From assembly GCA_020055645.1 (NCBI GenBank), contig CM034548.1, forward strand, positions 11,222,001-11,286,000: DNA of 64,000 nucleotides. Direction: 5' to 3'. The position numbers and the translations under genes were made by a program. The notes beneath the pieces were generated by a model. That model saw only the letters and a program-made list of their open reading frames with translations. It did not search any database and was not told where the DNA came from. Below, piece after piece: positions 14,422 through 27,000 of the stretch. The DNA comes from Tomocerus qinae. Taxonomy: Eukaryota; Arthropoda; Collembola; Entomobryomorpha; Tomoceridae. Numbering within the stretch: the first letter of the stretch is position 1; the number at the start of each line of letters is the position of its first letter.

Positions 14422-14763
14422 ATGGTGAGGAAAGCTCATACCTGTCCGGACTCGGAGGCACTAGCGTATAAATTGGGGACGATACACGACTTGCGTCAGT
14501 GTCCCTATGAATTCAGCCATTTTGTCAAGTCGATCAAATTTCACCAACATGTTAATCGCTGCAGGAAGATTTTTCCAGAAAGAGCCAAAACTATTCAGAT
14601 ATGTGCCTACAACCAAAGCCATCATGTACAGGAAGCTGATATGGAAGAGCACTTGAAAACTTGCTACGATTATCAAGCGTGGCTGATACATGCTAACCAA
14701 TGTGGCACACTCCTCAATAACCAGGATGGCAGACACCAAATGAGCGGCTCAAAACCAAATTAG
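14422..14763 (+). CDS. GTSF1/Asterix-like double CHHC zinc-finger protein
   Basis: The predicted protein has 113 residues and no intron. It carries two CHHC zinc fingers with exact C-x5-H-x9-H-x3-C spacing: Cys27, His33, His43, Cys47, then Cys61, His67, His77, Cys81. Both fingers start with the family-typical CPY/CAY, and the link between them (RCRKIFPERAK) matches the conserved 'C-R-K-x-x-P-x-x-A' of gametocyte-specific factor 1 proteins. In animals GTSF1 (Asterix in Drosophila) binds PIWI proteins and supports piRNA-guided transposon silencing; the same finger in U11-48K binds RNA. That role is inferred here. The tail is short, with a single Trp (residue 87) where PIWI contacts would be expected. 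The ATG at 14,422 is preferred over an upstream TTG in the same frame. Lack of introns allows either a single-exon gene or a retrocopy. No poly(A) tract or clear AATAAA is seen close downstream. Confidence 0.7.
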   Translation: MVRKAHTCPDSEALAYKLGTIHDLRQCPYEFSHFVKSIKFHQHVNRCRKIFPERAKTIQICAYNQSHHVQEADMEEHLKTCYDYQAWLIHANQCGTLLNNQDGRHQMSGSKPN

Positions 14764-15963
14764 CACTTCAAAACGACCCAATCAATGTTAAAAGTCTTCA
14801 ATTTTCAACTGGAATCGAATTCGGATTAATGGACTTCACTTATCGCTGCTAGCTACAGTACCCAACCCATTTAATGTGTCAAGTTACAGTCTCTACTTTA
14901 ATAGATACTTTTCTGTATTCATAGTATTGGTAAAATATCTATTACCTTCCTTATACTTGTTTGACGAAATTTGATTTTGTTCCCGCGATTAAGTTAATAG
15001 CCCGGTTGCTAGAAAGTAAATGTAAAACTGTTAACTACTGATACCGGTATGTGAGTTTATCAATTTTCTAAATGCAGTTATAAATCGTTCTCATTGAACA
15101 CAAAACTACCATACAGTGAGTAATTGCTAATTTTGTTTATCCATGTAGCCATCAGGTATTTACATCGCTTGGATGATTTGTTAAATGGGGAATGTTGCCG
15201 TGGGTCATTTTCAGCAATTTCAATTTACACTTACAATATGCTCTCTAGAGCGTTATAGCATTGGCAATGATTAGCTTCCTCCCTCGGTTTGATTGGATTC
15301 AGTAACTTAATATTTTGTGTATCCACAATTCCAGTAAAATACTAGACCCAAAAGTCATTAATACCAGGCAGGGCATAATCCGGTGCTGTGTATCTGCCAT
15401 TATATTTAATAGCGAGAGGGAAAAATTGTATTGAGGGAAATAAGCAACATTTTTCCTTCCTCGTCTCACCTGGTCAAATTCCCAAAGTGGAGATAAGCTT
15501 AAGTTTTGCCATTTGCCTGCTATAAATATGCGGTGAGTTTTGTGTTCTCCCAGATCTCGGAAGCTTACCAATCTTTTGTATGGTATGGTAGGCTAAGGAA
15601 GCTTTTAGTACAACTTTCCGTTGCCATCTGGATACTCGGTTAGTTTTTACTTTGTTGTATGTACTTAGAGTGCAATTGTAGTGTGTTCTATTTGTGCTAG
15701 GAAGGATACGCATTTGCTTAATGTTCGTACACTCTCGATAGTCAAGTCAGAAGCGGGCATTGTGGGTGTACTGCACAGTTGCATTCATAATAAACGTTCC
15801 TCTATCGATTCAACATCCATGAAAAAAGTCCGGGCTTTTATATATTTGTGTGCACGCATATATTACACCTTATATATTTATTAATATACATTTTAGGTAT
15901 ATAGTTCTCTATTGTCATAGCCAAAAATGATGCCACTACCATTAGACTGACTATTACATAGTA

Positions 15964-15987
15964 ATAATATTATAACTATAATATTAT
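15964..15987. repeat. short AT-only inverted repeat
   Basis: Arms ATAATATTATA (15,964-15,974) and TATAATATTAT (15,977-15,987) are perfect reverse complements around the dinucleotide AC. It could form a small cruciform, but AT-only palindromes of this size arise readily by chance in AT-rich DNA. Confidence 0.7.
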
Positions 15988-18900
15988 ACTGAAAAACAAA
16001 CGCGTAGAGTGGAATTTCGTGAATCGTGGACCATTACCATTGTGGAGTGCGGAGATAAAGGTTCTTTGCTTTTGAAAAGCTAATGATATATATCACTGGC
16101 ATGGCATTTCACCGCGTAACTTTGGTTGGGTTATGGTTAGCCATTTAATATAACTTGTACACAGAGAGCGAAGCGAAACTATGGAATAATTCATTGATTC
16201 AAGTTGATATTATATAAAGGAGCTACTTTCCTCTCCTTTCCCGTTTCTATTCACACCCACGCCAAACCAAATTGCTGCGTTGAGAACTAACCTTGTTTCC
16301 TGAGCTGTCTACCAGTCTCGTTCGGTTGACTATCGCCTAGCTCTTTTCATATAGTGAACAACAAAACAATATAAGATAAGAGTAATATATCGGTCTATAC
16401 ACGGTAGATATGATGCAGATAAGTGCGTAGGTACATACATTAGGATTACCACTCGATGGATATTAGCAGATTAGTAGTGCCAGTATGGGATGGGAAGAGA
16501 GGACGACACGATGATACTAAATTGTACGTATGTGCCACATAATAATAATATATAGGGAGATACAGGGTCTCTGTGCGTGAAGCTACTTATTTACATTGAA
16601 AAGACACGCATGAGACAACTACTATATACTTATTTACTACTTTCAACTCCACAGAAAGAAACTCGTGCCAAACATTCATTCAGATTATTCGGTTTCCCAC
16701 TAATCTACAAGAGAAACTAACAACAGTAGTAAGTCGTAGCTTCTTCTTATGCCCGCTAATGAATATAGCAAAAAAACCAGCCATAGACTATCAGGGTTTC
16801 AAAAATCCATGGATTTAAAGAACTCCATATCTTTTGTCCCTTTTTTGTAAAAATACTAAATCAAGTTGCTCATAGAGCATGCCTAATACTGTTGGCTACA
16901 AAAAATATTTTTGGAAAATGATAATGTCTTTATATAGCCAAACAGGTATTCTCTTTTCCTTAGCAAAATTTATAATAAACCCTAAGTACCAACCAATCAA
17001 GGCATTTACCTTGCTCATCAAAATGATTCCAAACAACTTACATTTTTAAATCTAGATTGTTTTAAAACTATTGCAACATCTATTGCGTCGTACTTTGGAT
17101 TTATTTTTCTGCATAAGAGAGCGAGAATATCTTGTTATAAAGTTACATAGTATACCATTGAATTACTTAAAATGTCTTATATAAATCCCAAGGAGTAGTC
17201 TTGCAAAATATCAAAGTAAATAATAAGTCATAGGGCCGCGTCTAGAATTTACATGGTCTGGCGGACTTGAGAATGTTTGTGTCTGTTCGTTATACTCCTT
17301 ATGGTTCGATGCCCGGGAAGGAAGGAGAGACAGACTGTTTTTGTCCGGAGTCTGACTGTGTGTAAACAGAGTAAACACTTACCTAAACAAGCATCATGCT
17401 CGGATAGAACCTCACGGGGAACTCAGCCAGACAGAGACTGACAAATGTCAAATGAACTCATGAAGATAATGCTAATAGAAAGTATCCGCCTCTAAAGTAT
17501 CCAGTAGATCTGGGATGGGCCCCCCAAAACAACACTCTATAGTTAAATGACAAGTTACGTCCAATGCCAAAAGGTATAGTTATTATTGTTACATGGGTGA
17601 TGAGAGATCCATCTATAGATATGGACAGATCACACTCGTCTTTAATTTATATTGCCTTCATTTCCCACAGTTTAAATGAAGATTTGTGTTTGCACAAATT
17701 GATTATTTGGCATATCATTTCCAGTTTGTCTAACCCGATGTCTATTGTGTACCTTTGATAATTGTATGTTTTGTAACATTTGCTACTGCTGAATGCACCT
17801 GGCGTTATTTCAGGAAATGGGGAGAGAGATAAGGCTCTGTCATAACTCCCAGTTAACTCTGCATGTTTATCCACAAAATATACCTTTCCAACTTCTATGT
17901 ACTAGAAGATGTGGGTGGCTACGTATTTGAATTCGGTAAAAGCCAAGACAAACTTTGCCGTGTTTATTCACTTTTATTTAAGCATGACAAGATAATGTGC
18001 ACCTAACACTTTCACTGTAACTGGGTTAAGGTCTCACCTTAGATTTTTACCACGGCGGATACAGTTTTTTGCACTAAACCTGTTTATAGAACTAGAGTCG
18101 AGTATTTATTTACAGTACCTACATACAGGCCAATCTATTCTGTTACAATGGGATATTGCCAGCAATAAAGACTGTTATACTACTATAGCTGTATAAAGTT
18201 AATAATAGTTATAGATATTGAATCCACATGCAATGTGTACATCGTTAGTTACATCACTTCTTCCAGTTAGTGGGACATCCATTTTTATCACCCACAATGA
18301 ATAAACAAATTGTCGAAAATTCGGGGAATGAACGTAGAGCATAACAATTATTGTAGCAGTGAGCCACATCGATTACTCGAGCTATCCAGGCAATAACATA
18401 TACCTACACGTAATTATAAGGAAATGCTTAATGAATATTTCTATACTATTGAGTAAGCATTTGATACAGTAATTAATATGATGTGGAAAATGGACCATGG
18501 ATGTGGAATGGAGTAGTTAGTAATGGGAGTGTACATAATAATGATAGTGGGCCAGTGAGCTGTAAATATTTACATGTAATAAAATGAGTAATACTATCTG
18601 ATGGGTAATAAACTAATTGGATGTATTAGTAAGTACAATGGCTAGTTTATTTACAATTAGTGTAAATGATCTGAAGTTCCAGCTTGTGGTAATGTAAATA
18701 TGGATCTCAAATGGAATTGTAAATAGACAGGAGCAGAAAATCTCGTCAGCAAATGTAAACAAGCAAAGGATTTCATGGAAATTCCTACGGATCCGTACCG
18801 TACGTTTCGGGACGTTTTTGTCTACATAGATAAATACGAATATGTAGATCCAGCAGCAACTTGTATTTATCTATTACATAAGACTTCTGTGTGTGTTTGC

Positions 18901-21043
18901 CGGGTATTCATGCCATCATCATTTTACTTGGCTTGGTTGCCTATGGTATGCTGTCGTTCGGTTTGACTGACTAGAAGCATGTAAAAGTTGATCCTATGCT
19001 TCACACTCATTGTCGGTGGAGGCAGGCACACCGAGTTAAGCCAAGAAGACTTTAGATTGGGAATCTCAAGTGAAGTGAGTAAACGTAACAGAATTAGAGT
19101 TACACCAAAGCAAACCTAACATAAATAAAAGTACTGGAGAGAGAAACTGAAACGTTTGCTCTTTATACTTTAGCTTTTCAATTCACACAGATAGGATATA
19201 CTTGTATATACTTTATAATGCATTAGCTTCTCTAAATATATGCCAAAATATTATATCTATAGTTAGGTGGTTTATTACAGATTAACACAGATATACCCAG
19301 CAGATATTTTACATTGTAGCAATCAGTTCTACATTTCACTCTTCGGCCTGGCCTCGTGTAGTTTATATCCACCCACACAACTCAAACCAACAAAACTACA
19401 TTAGGATTCTTCGGAGATCAAATCAATCGCTACATGCCAGGCAAAGATACTTATCTGTGTACATTGACTGCAATCTCTGCTCAATTCTATAGAAAAATAC
19501 CTTAGGTCGATTACTCACAGATTTCCACATTGCATATTGACCGCACAGTTACACCATAAAATGAGGAATTGCTTAAGCTTCGCTCTCTTGTTTACTGTTA
19601 ATAGATTGGCGGAGTTAACAGATACATTCTAATAAATATCTTTTGTTCGGGTTGTTTATAAATTAGGGATATTAAGTTGGGCTTTGCAAACGAAACAGAG
19701 ATTTAGTATTTATCACAGCCTGGCCATTCGTTCCATTTTAAGAGGAAATTCGGGCTAGGCGTAGTTTCAAAATATTAAAATCCCCGATAAGGTCATTCAC
19801 TTGTTCGGATGCGGGTATTTTTATAAACTTTATCAGTTTTTGTGCACGCAAACCCTGGCGGGTATATTATACATACATATGGGTTGATTTAATTGTATAG
19901 GTAATTGTTCTATGCAGTAGGGTTTAAATGGTACCAAAAGTTTGTAAATAAGTTTGTATTGTGGAATACATGTTAATAGAAGTATGTTGTTAGTTGTACT
20001 AATGGCAGCATTGTAGTGGCTTTTACCATGTTCCATTTTAATTAAATAGTTTGAAAGAAAAGTGTGAAATCTCACAAATCGAGTGTGTTGAGCAAGAGTA
20101 AGTCTGTAAGTCATTATTATATATAGCAGATTACCGTACATAGGGAGAGTGTTGGTAACAATAGGTGGCCGACTGTATCTCTATGGGATTCAATTTAGGG
20201 TGATTGGTGTAAAACGAAAGGGTTAAGCTTAAAAGTTTGGAGGATTAGAAGTTGTTGAGATCCTTTTCTGATTGACAATAGGACTTTCAATAAACTGTTG
20301 GGAATTTAATAGGGGCTGGAGTAGATGTTTTGTGAAGGGCAATGAGGATGTACTGACGCCCAGACTGCAGTGCAGTAGTGTTTCAAACTACACATACCTA
20401 GTATTCAGAAAATATTATTGCTACGTGCTGGAATACCATAGTAGTCAAATAACAGTTGGTATATAAGGACAAGCATTTGGTTTTCGTGGGTTTTCTTTTC
20501 TTGAGACTCGTACAAATTGTAGATAGCGTGAGGTTTTAGTATATTTAGTAGTAAATGTAGTATATAGTGAGGAATGTACGTATTTAGCTGTAGTACGTAT
20601 TAAATATGTGTATTTACTAGAATAGGTAGCTCCTTAGGATAATAGGTGGGATAAGATAAGCAAGAGCTGGCGAGAAAACTACATTTATTAGACTACCTTT
20701 GTAGATACATAAGGTTGAAAATGTGACATAGCTAACATGACTTAACAAACGAGTAAGTAGTCGACGGAACTCTTTCTAAAAGTAGAAATAGATCTTGCAA
20801 ACAATTTCCCGAAGTTTTCTCATTGTGCAATATCAGTCTGTCAATCCACTTTGGAGCAATGAGTTTAGTTGAGAGTGAGCTGAATGAAAGAGAACGACTA
20901 GGACTAGTAGCAAGAGCTAAAGAGAAAAAGAAAAAATTCGAATCCTGTGTTCTGTGAGAGTTGAGTGAGTTAAATTGAGTCAGATCTGAAAACTCGACTG
21001 CGAGGCAAGTTTCTTTCCAATGGCTTAGCTCCTCTAGCTATGA

Positions 21044-21051
21044 TATAAAAG
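21044..21051 (+). promoter_or_regulatory. TATA-box-like TATAAAAG
   Basis: A canonical TATAAAAG sits in a locally less AT-rich segment (about 20,830-21,170). No strong initiator or open frame follows at the expected distance. It could drive a non-coding first exon of the connectin-like gene 14 kb downstream, but nothing in the sequence links them. Confidence 0.15.
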
Positions 21052-24000
21052 CGAGGAAACAAGTGCATGGAGTAGGAGTAGAAGAAGAGAACGATAAGCT
21101 AAAAGCACCAAGACGACTGTGACACACGCTCCAGTAAAGTATGCAATGCGAATTCGACGGCTCTCCGTCCGAATACTATCTACTGGAAAAAGGAATTGGA
21201 CTCTGCTTTTTTCCGTCTTTTATATCATTTAGGGGCAGATGAAGAAGAAGAGTAAATAGTAAATACATAGGCCTATACCAATGCAATGTGTCTTCAATTC
21301 ACTAAACACCCCAGTATAACGCCTACACGGAGTATATATTTAGGGAAAACAATCTTATGTGATTTGGGGTCCTATCTAAGTATATCTCCCGATGTAATTC
21401 TGTTGTAAGTGCAGTATAATTTAGAGCGGAGAATGGAGGAGAGTTTATATTATAACAATTCCAACAACTACCGACTTGATCCAAATAGGAAATGTGATCT
21501 GCCCTTGGCTGACAAGTGTTCAACCAAGAGAATCTTGTTGGAATCTCAACTCAACACTCCAACATCGTCTTGTAAAACTGACGAAAGCTTGACAATAGAG
21601 ATGTAGCCGTAGTCACAGTCACGCACCATATCTCCCCATTCAATTCCAGCCAGTCTAACTCTCTGGTGTCTGCCACACAATAATGTCTCACAAATAAAAT
21701 GAATAGGAATGCATATGTACTTAAAGATGGGACATCAGTCAATTCTCGTTATAAGAAAATCCACCACTACTGATTCACATCACACTGCCATGCACTCCAT
21801 AAGGCATGCACTATAATAATATAGTATCAATTCACTACTTACTATGTGATATGTAAATAAGCAGTAGTCTATTATCTCCCCTTTCAACTCTGACATGATG
21901 TCACCTTGTCACCTATTCATTCCCAACTTGATAATATCATTATATTGACAGTCAATTGTACACCCATACTTTTACCTATCTCCCTAATTTTTTCTTTAGT
22001 TTTTAACGTCAATGCTACATAACTCATTTTTATTGACAGAATTTTTAGCACACCCAGTTGCAAATATTTAGCATGTTTTTTTAGCATTTTCTGAAGGAAT
22101 ATTATTTATGTGTCATTTAGAATCCAAAAGAAACAATGTTTCAAGGATGCATTGGAAAGATTTAAGGAAAAGATGAATATAATTAGCCCTCGTCTCAGTT
22201 GGGGTCATTTATATTGTCATTAAGTTTAAAAATTACATAGTAATGAAGTACTGTGATTTACATTATAAAGCAGTTTTAATGGATTGAAGATTTTATAGCA
22301 GTTGATAATTGTCAGAGGGAATATTTTCCTTGTATGAAATTGATAAAACTTTACTGTGAGATTAATGTTTGTTCGCCAAGATAAATGGGATGAAATGACC
22401 CAAGTATATTTTTTCCTGGAAGAATAAAAAAGAAATGCACTGCTACTAGAGCACACAATTTTAAAACACAAAATAGAGTAAGTATAGAGTGAAAAATCAA
22501 GGTTTGGCTTCGTGCCAAAGAGCAAAGCTGATTGTGAATTACAGCTTTCATGACGCATTAATATTTTGTACTCCTAATAAATTATCCTTTTCTAGGCGAT
22601 AACAAACGTCTTAACAGCTATCTTTTAGTACGACAACGACCCTGGCCGTGGTCTGGTGTGGGCTCGGCTGCTCCTATATTACTAAAGATGCATAGCAATA
22701 TATGGAAAATATGTAAATGAGACACTTACTTTTGCTTTCTTTTGGCTCGCAGAACTTTATACAAGACGTAGCGAAAATGTTACATAAGTAGCAGACACGT
22801 TGCTCTGCTTCACTAAAAAAATTAAATTCCTCCGTCTCTAACTCTGAAATTGTTTCATATAGGAACGATTACTTTGGCTATTCGATTTTATTGTGTATTA
22901 ATGTATAGTTTAATAGTTTTAATACTCCATTTAATATTATCTCCCTTTTAATTTATATTTTGTGGGAATAATAATAAGATTATGTTGTTCATACACTTTA
23001 ATTGGTTTAATTTTACAACTTGTTTAGGGTTATGTCATGGTTATGAAATAATGTTCTCCCAGTCTTTAAAATCAAAGCCGAAGTCATAAAACGTGGCTCC
23101 TTTTGCTTTTCTGACTGACTAAACCAAGTTGTTTTGTGTTTGATCATTTTTGGTATCCTACTTTTGGCGTCGCTCGATTTCTTATCTTTGGAAGTTATTT
23201 CTTCCGTCAAAGCGAATATCTATTAAGACATACTAAAACTTTAATATTATTTGAATTTTATAACTGTTTTGCACAGTTCTACTTCTAGATGAGAACATGA
23301 TTGGTATTAAAGCATCACGGATTACCTAAACTTGGTTAAGACGTAATACATAATTTGAAAAATGATCAAATGCTAACAATTTTGTGTAATATCTGTGGGT
23401 ATTTTGTATTATTTCAAATTTAGAGAAGTTTATTGCAAGAAAAATACATTACCATGAAAAACAAGTCTTAGGAACAAATAAATTTACAACTTTATGTTAT
23501 TTAGTATAGGATACAAATTTTCAAATGGTATTTGATAAAATTATGTCTATTACAGATAGGGAAAAATGTGATTTTAAAACCAGTAGCACTTCTGCTATAG
23601 TTTAACATTTTGACATTTGCCAGAAAAACATTGTAGCTGTGCAAAAATTGTTATTTCCTATATAGCAGTAGAAAATGGCATTTTCAAAGTGCGTGCGGGA
23701 TAAGTTGCGACCATAAAAACGTACATAAGTTGTATTTCTTGCTCCATGAGTGAGTTGTAGGTGTATACAAAGCATTGTTAAAATCTGCATTAAATCATTG
23801 TATCGGTATCAATCACACGTTGGAGGATTTTATATTTTAGGGAGTTATTGTAGTACGTAGTCCTTCCTGGAAATTGCGGGTCGTTGTAGTAGAAAGTTTA
23901 TGCGTGTGTATAGAAAAGTGGCTTGAGTTAGGATCTTTGGGAGAGCAAATGCGTGTTTTCGGCTTGGATGGTGAAGGAGAAATAAATAAATAGGTTTGGG

Positions 24001-27000
24001 TGTGGAGGAACCTTCTCGCACTTCTTTTCTCACTTTCTTTGCTTTTTTACCAAAGCTTTTCACGAAATCAATGTTTGAAATAAAAAAAACAATTCTAGAG
24101 TTGAATCTTGAGTGCGAGGAAAAAAACAAAAGAGAGTTGGTGTTTCGGGACAGATGGGAACTTTAGTAAACGTATCTTACAACTTACATAAAATGTATGT
24201 GTAATCGTAGTTGGTGTATTGTATGACGACATGTCAAGATATTGCGACTTGGCTGCAGTTTAAAAGGGAGAAACGTGTACCTATATGCAAACGTTATTTC
24301 CTTCTTACACTTCTCTATCATAAAAAGTTAGATACATTTGGTTGTCTGGCTTTGTCGTGTTTTTATCAAGTATGAACAGTATAGTGTTGTTTAGTTTGGG
24401 TAACCTTTATTCTTAAAGTGGATAAACTTAGTTCCACAATGAATTTAATGCATTAAAGTCTTTCTCGACAGAAGAAACTCAAACATCCGTTTTGGGAATC
24501 GAAAGAAATCTATTGTTAAAGGAATAATATACACAGAATGACTCGTGCACTTTGAGATTTACACATCCACTCTGTTTCATGTAGCTGGGCTTGACTACAA
24601 AAATACAAACCCAACTAGCAAACCTTCCAGGACATCACAGTTGGTGCCAGTGAGAGAGTAGAATAAGTTGTGTCAAGTTACATTGTTATCTTGGCTTGAG
24701 TCGACCAAGCTAAGAAATGACGGCCAGGTATTCATTTGTATGCATCTCTCTATAATTCTGTGTTTTCTAATTTAATTGATATTCTATTAGTGGTTCCTAT
24801 GCATTTAAAATCTCCAATATACTAATATACACTAAAATACTATATTATTGCATTGTACTGCCTAATTGAGCAAGAAGATATTTTAAAGGATGGGAATGAC
24901 TAGTTGAATTAAAACATGGGCCAGACAAAAATTACACTAAAAAATACCCGAGACAAAGTCCAGACCAGACAGACGAGAAAGTTCTTTTGTTTGTTTGACT
25001 ATTCATGTAACTCTATATCCCAACTATCACAGTTTAAGAGGGAAGGGAATGATGGAAACCCGACACTGAAATATTTAACTGACAACTCTGCATATTACAT
25101 ATTTGATCCTATACGTTCTCAAATTATGATTATTTGAAAGTGCCGGGTACAGCTTAATTATGTTGCTGTAATTTAGAAATGTGATTTCTGTATTCCCCTG
25201 GGGAGTTATCAGCTAACAACTTGTAGCGATAATGACCAACAAATATTTTAATGCAGATTATATATCTTACGGAACGAGTTGGTCGGCTTTTCGTAGGACA
25301 AGCTGTTAGGAAAACGTATTTGGAGTTTCTGACGAGTTTACTAGTTAGGGAGACATATTATTGCAGTTTAGCCATTTATGTGGAAGTATTAATTATTCAG
25401 TCAAGTAGTGTAACTCGGAGCGTTTTCCCAAATACGTTCAACGTGGAAACGACAAATGATCTCAGTCAGTTTGATCTAAAGAGTGATTGCGTAGTATTAG
25501 GAGTGATATTAAAGTGACAGATTTGCACGTGGCCACTCATGCAAAAGCAAAGCACACTCGAAGCGTCGATCGTGTCATCAAAATAAAGTAGGAACTGGTT
25601 ATTAGAATTAGGTATGTGATAACGAGAAGTGTCCGTGTAGTAACTTAATATCTTTCGGTTAGTTTGGATTGATTGACAAAAAAGGAGCACATCGTAGGGA
25701 GTAGGGAACCCCACTGGGTATTTATTTTATGAATTATAGGTTAGGCATTACATATGGAGTACTGTGTGGGGTATTTCTTTCTGTCGGTTGCGTATATTAT
25801 AGAGAATGAACTATATACAGATATAGATATAGGATTTGTGACATGGGTGAGCTCGGAGTCATTTCATTTGAGTTCTTCCTGACTTTTGTATTGTGTGTAC
25901 ACAATAAAATCTTAGTTTTCGCTTTCCCCCGTCTCGCTCATTTCCTACTAGTAGTATACATTTGTGTTTTCCTGAATCGGGTTCGTGAGAGCAAGAGGAA
26001 AGGTTAGGTTAGTTGAGTCTAGTCAAAAGTGGAATTGAGGACGGCGGATGGATGATTGCAGCGAAATGCATGCAGTGCATGAACGAAGGCAATAAATGAG
26101 TGAGGTGATTCACCGCGGATGTTGTGTATACAAGTCAAAGATATAGTAGCAGGGCTAATAAGCAGGAGAGGTTTAGTTGGTAGGTACACAGCACACACAG
26201 ACACTGAGTACACAAAGCATCTTTACTTCCATGAACAATTTTCCTGGAAATATATACTCCAAGCTTACTACAGTGAACTGACTGGGAATCTCAAACAAGA
26301 ATTTTAGGATATTAAGGAAGGATGTAGTAAAGTTAAACATTAGCTGCACTGCTGCACAAAGCTACTAATGAAAGTAAGTATGTTCACTTTTGTACACACA
26401 GTCATCCTCAATCTACTTTCCCATTAAACATTCATTTGCGTGGATGCAGTTTGTAAGAGACTCTCACTACTCTATAATATATCAGCCTTTTTTTCTCCAC
26501 CCGCTTTTCTATTCACTACGAGAAATATAGAAAAATCGACATTTATCAAAATGGCCAATTCTCCCGATCATTTACTACACGAAGCCCCGATCTTATTTAA
26601 ATATCATTAATACACTTGATGAGTAAATACCGGATTTAAAATTATTTTTACCCGAAACGCTGGCAACTCAAATATGATACTCGTCATATTCTCACTGATA
26701 AGTGAAAAGAACAACTGCACAAGGATATTTATATATTCAATCAGCACATGTTATGTGGCCATCGTACTCCGTGTTTATACTGCAAGAAAAAAGTGAGATA
26801 TTCCCACTGCTTTCTGTTTACTTTTCTAATTAACAAACTCTGCCTGACTATGATGCCCTGCTTTTGCTCTGGTTTTCAAACAAAGCTCCTTCCTGGTATT
26901 AGCCTATACTCTAATAATATTGGAAACAGTATATTAAAAGAATTCCTAAGGAGTTACATTCGCCTACTTTTATTACATACCTCTAACACGCAGTCAAAAT

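Noticed and set aside
17303-17313. tRNA B-box-like GGTTCGATGCC
   Set aside because: No T-stem pairing and no matching A box or acceptor stem around it.
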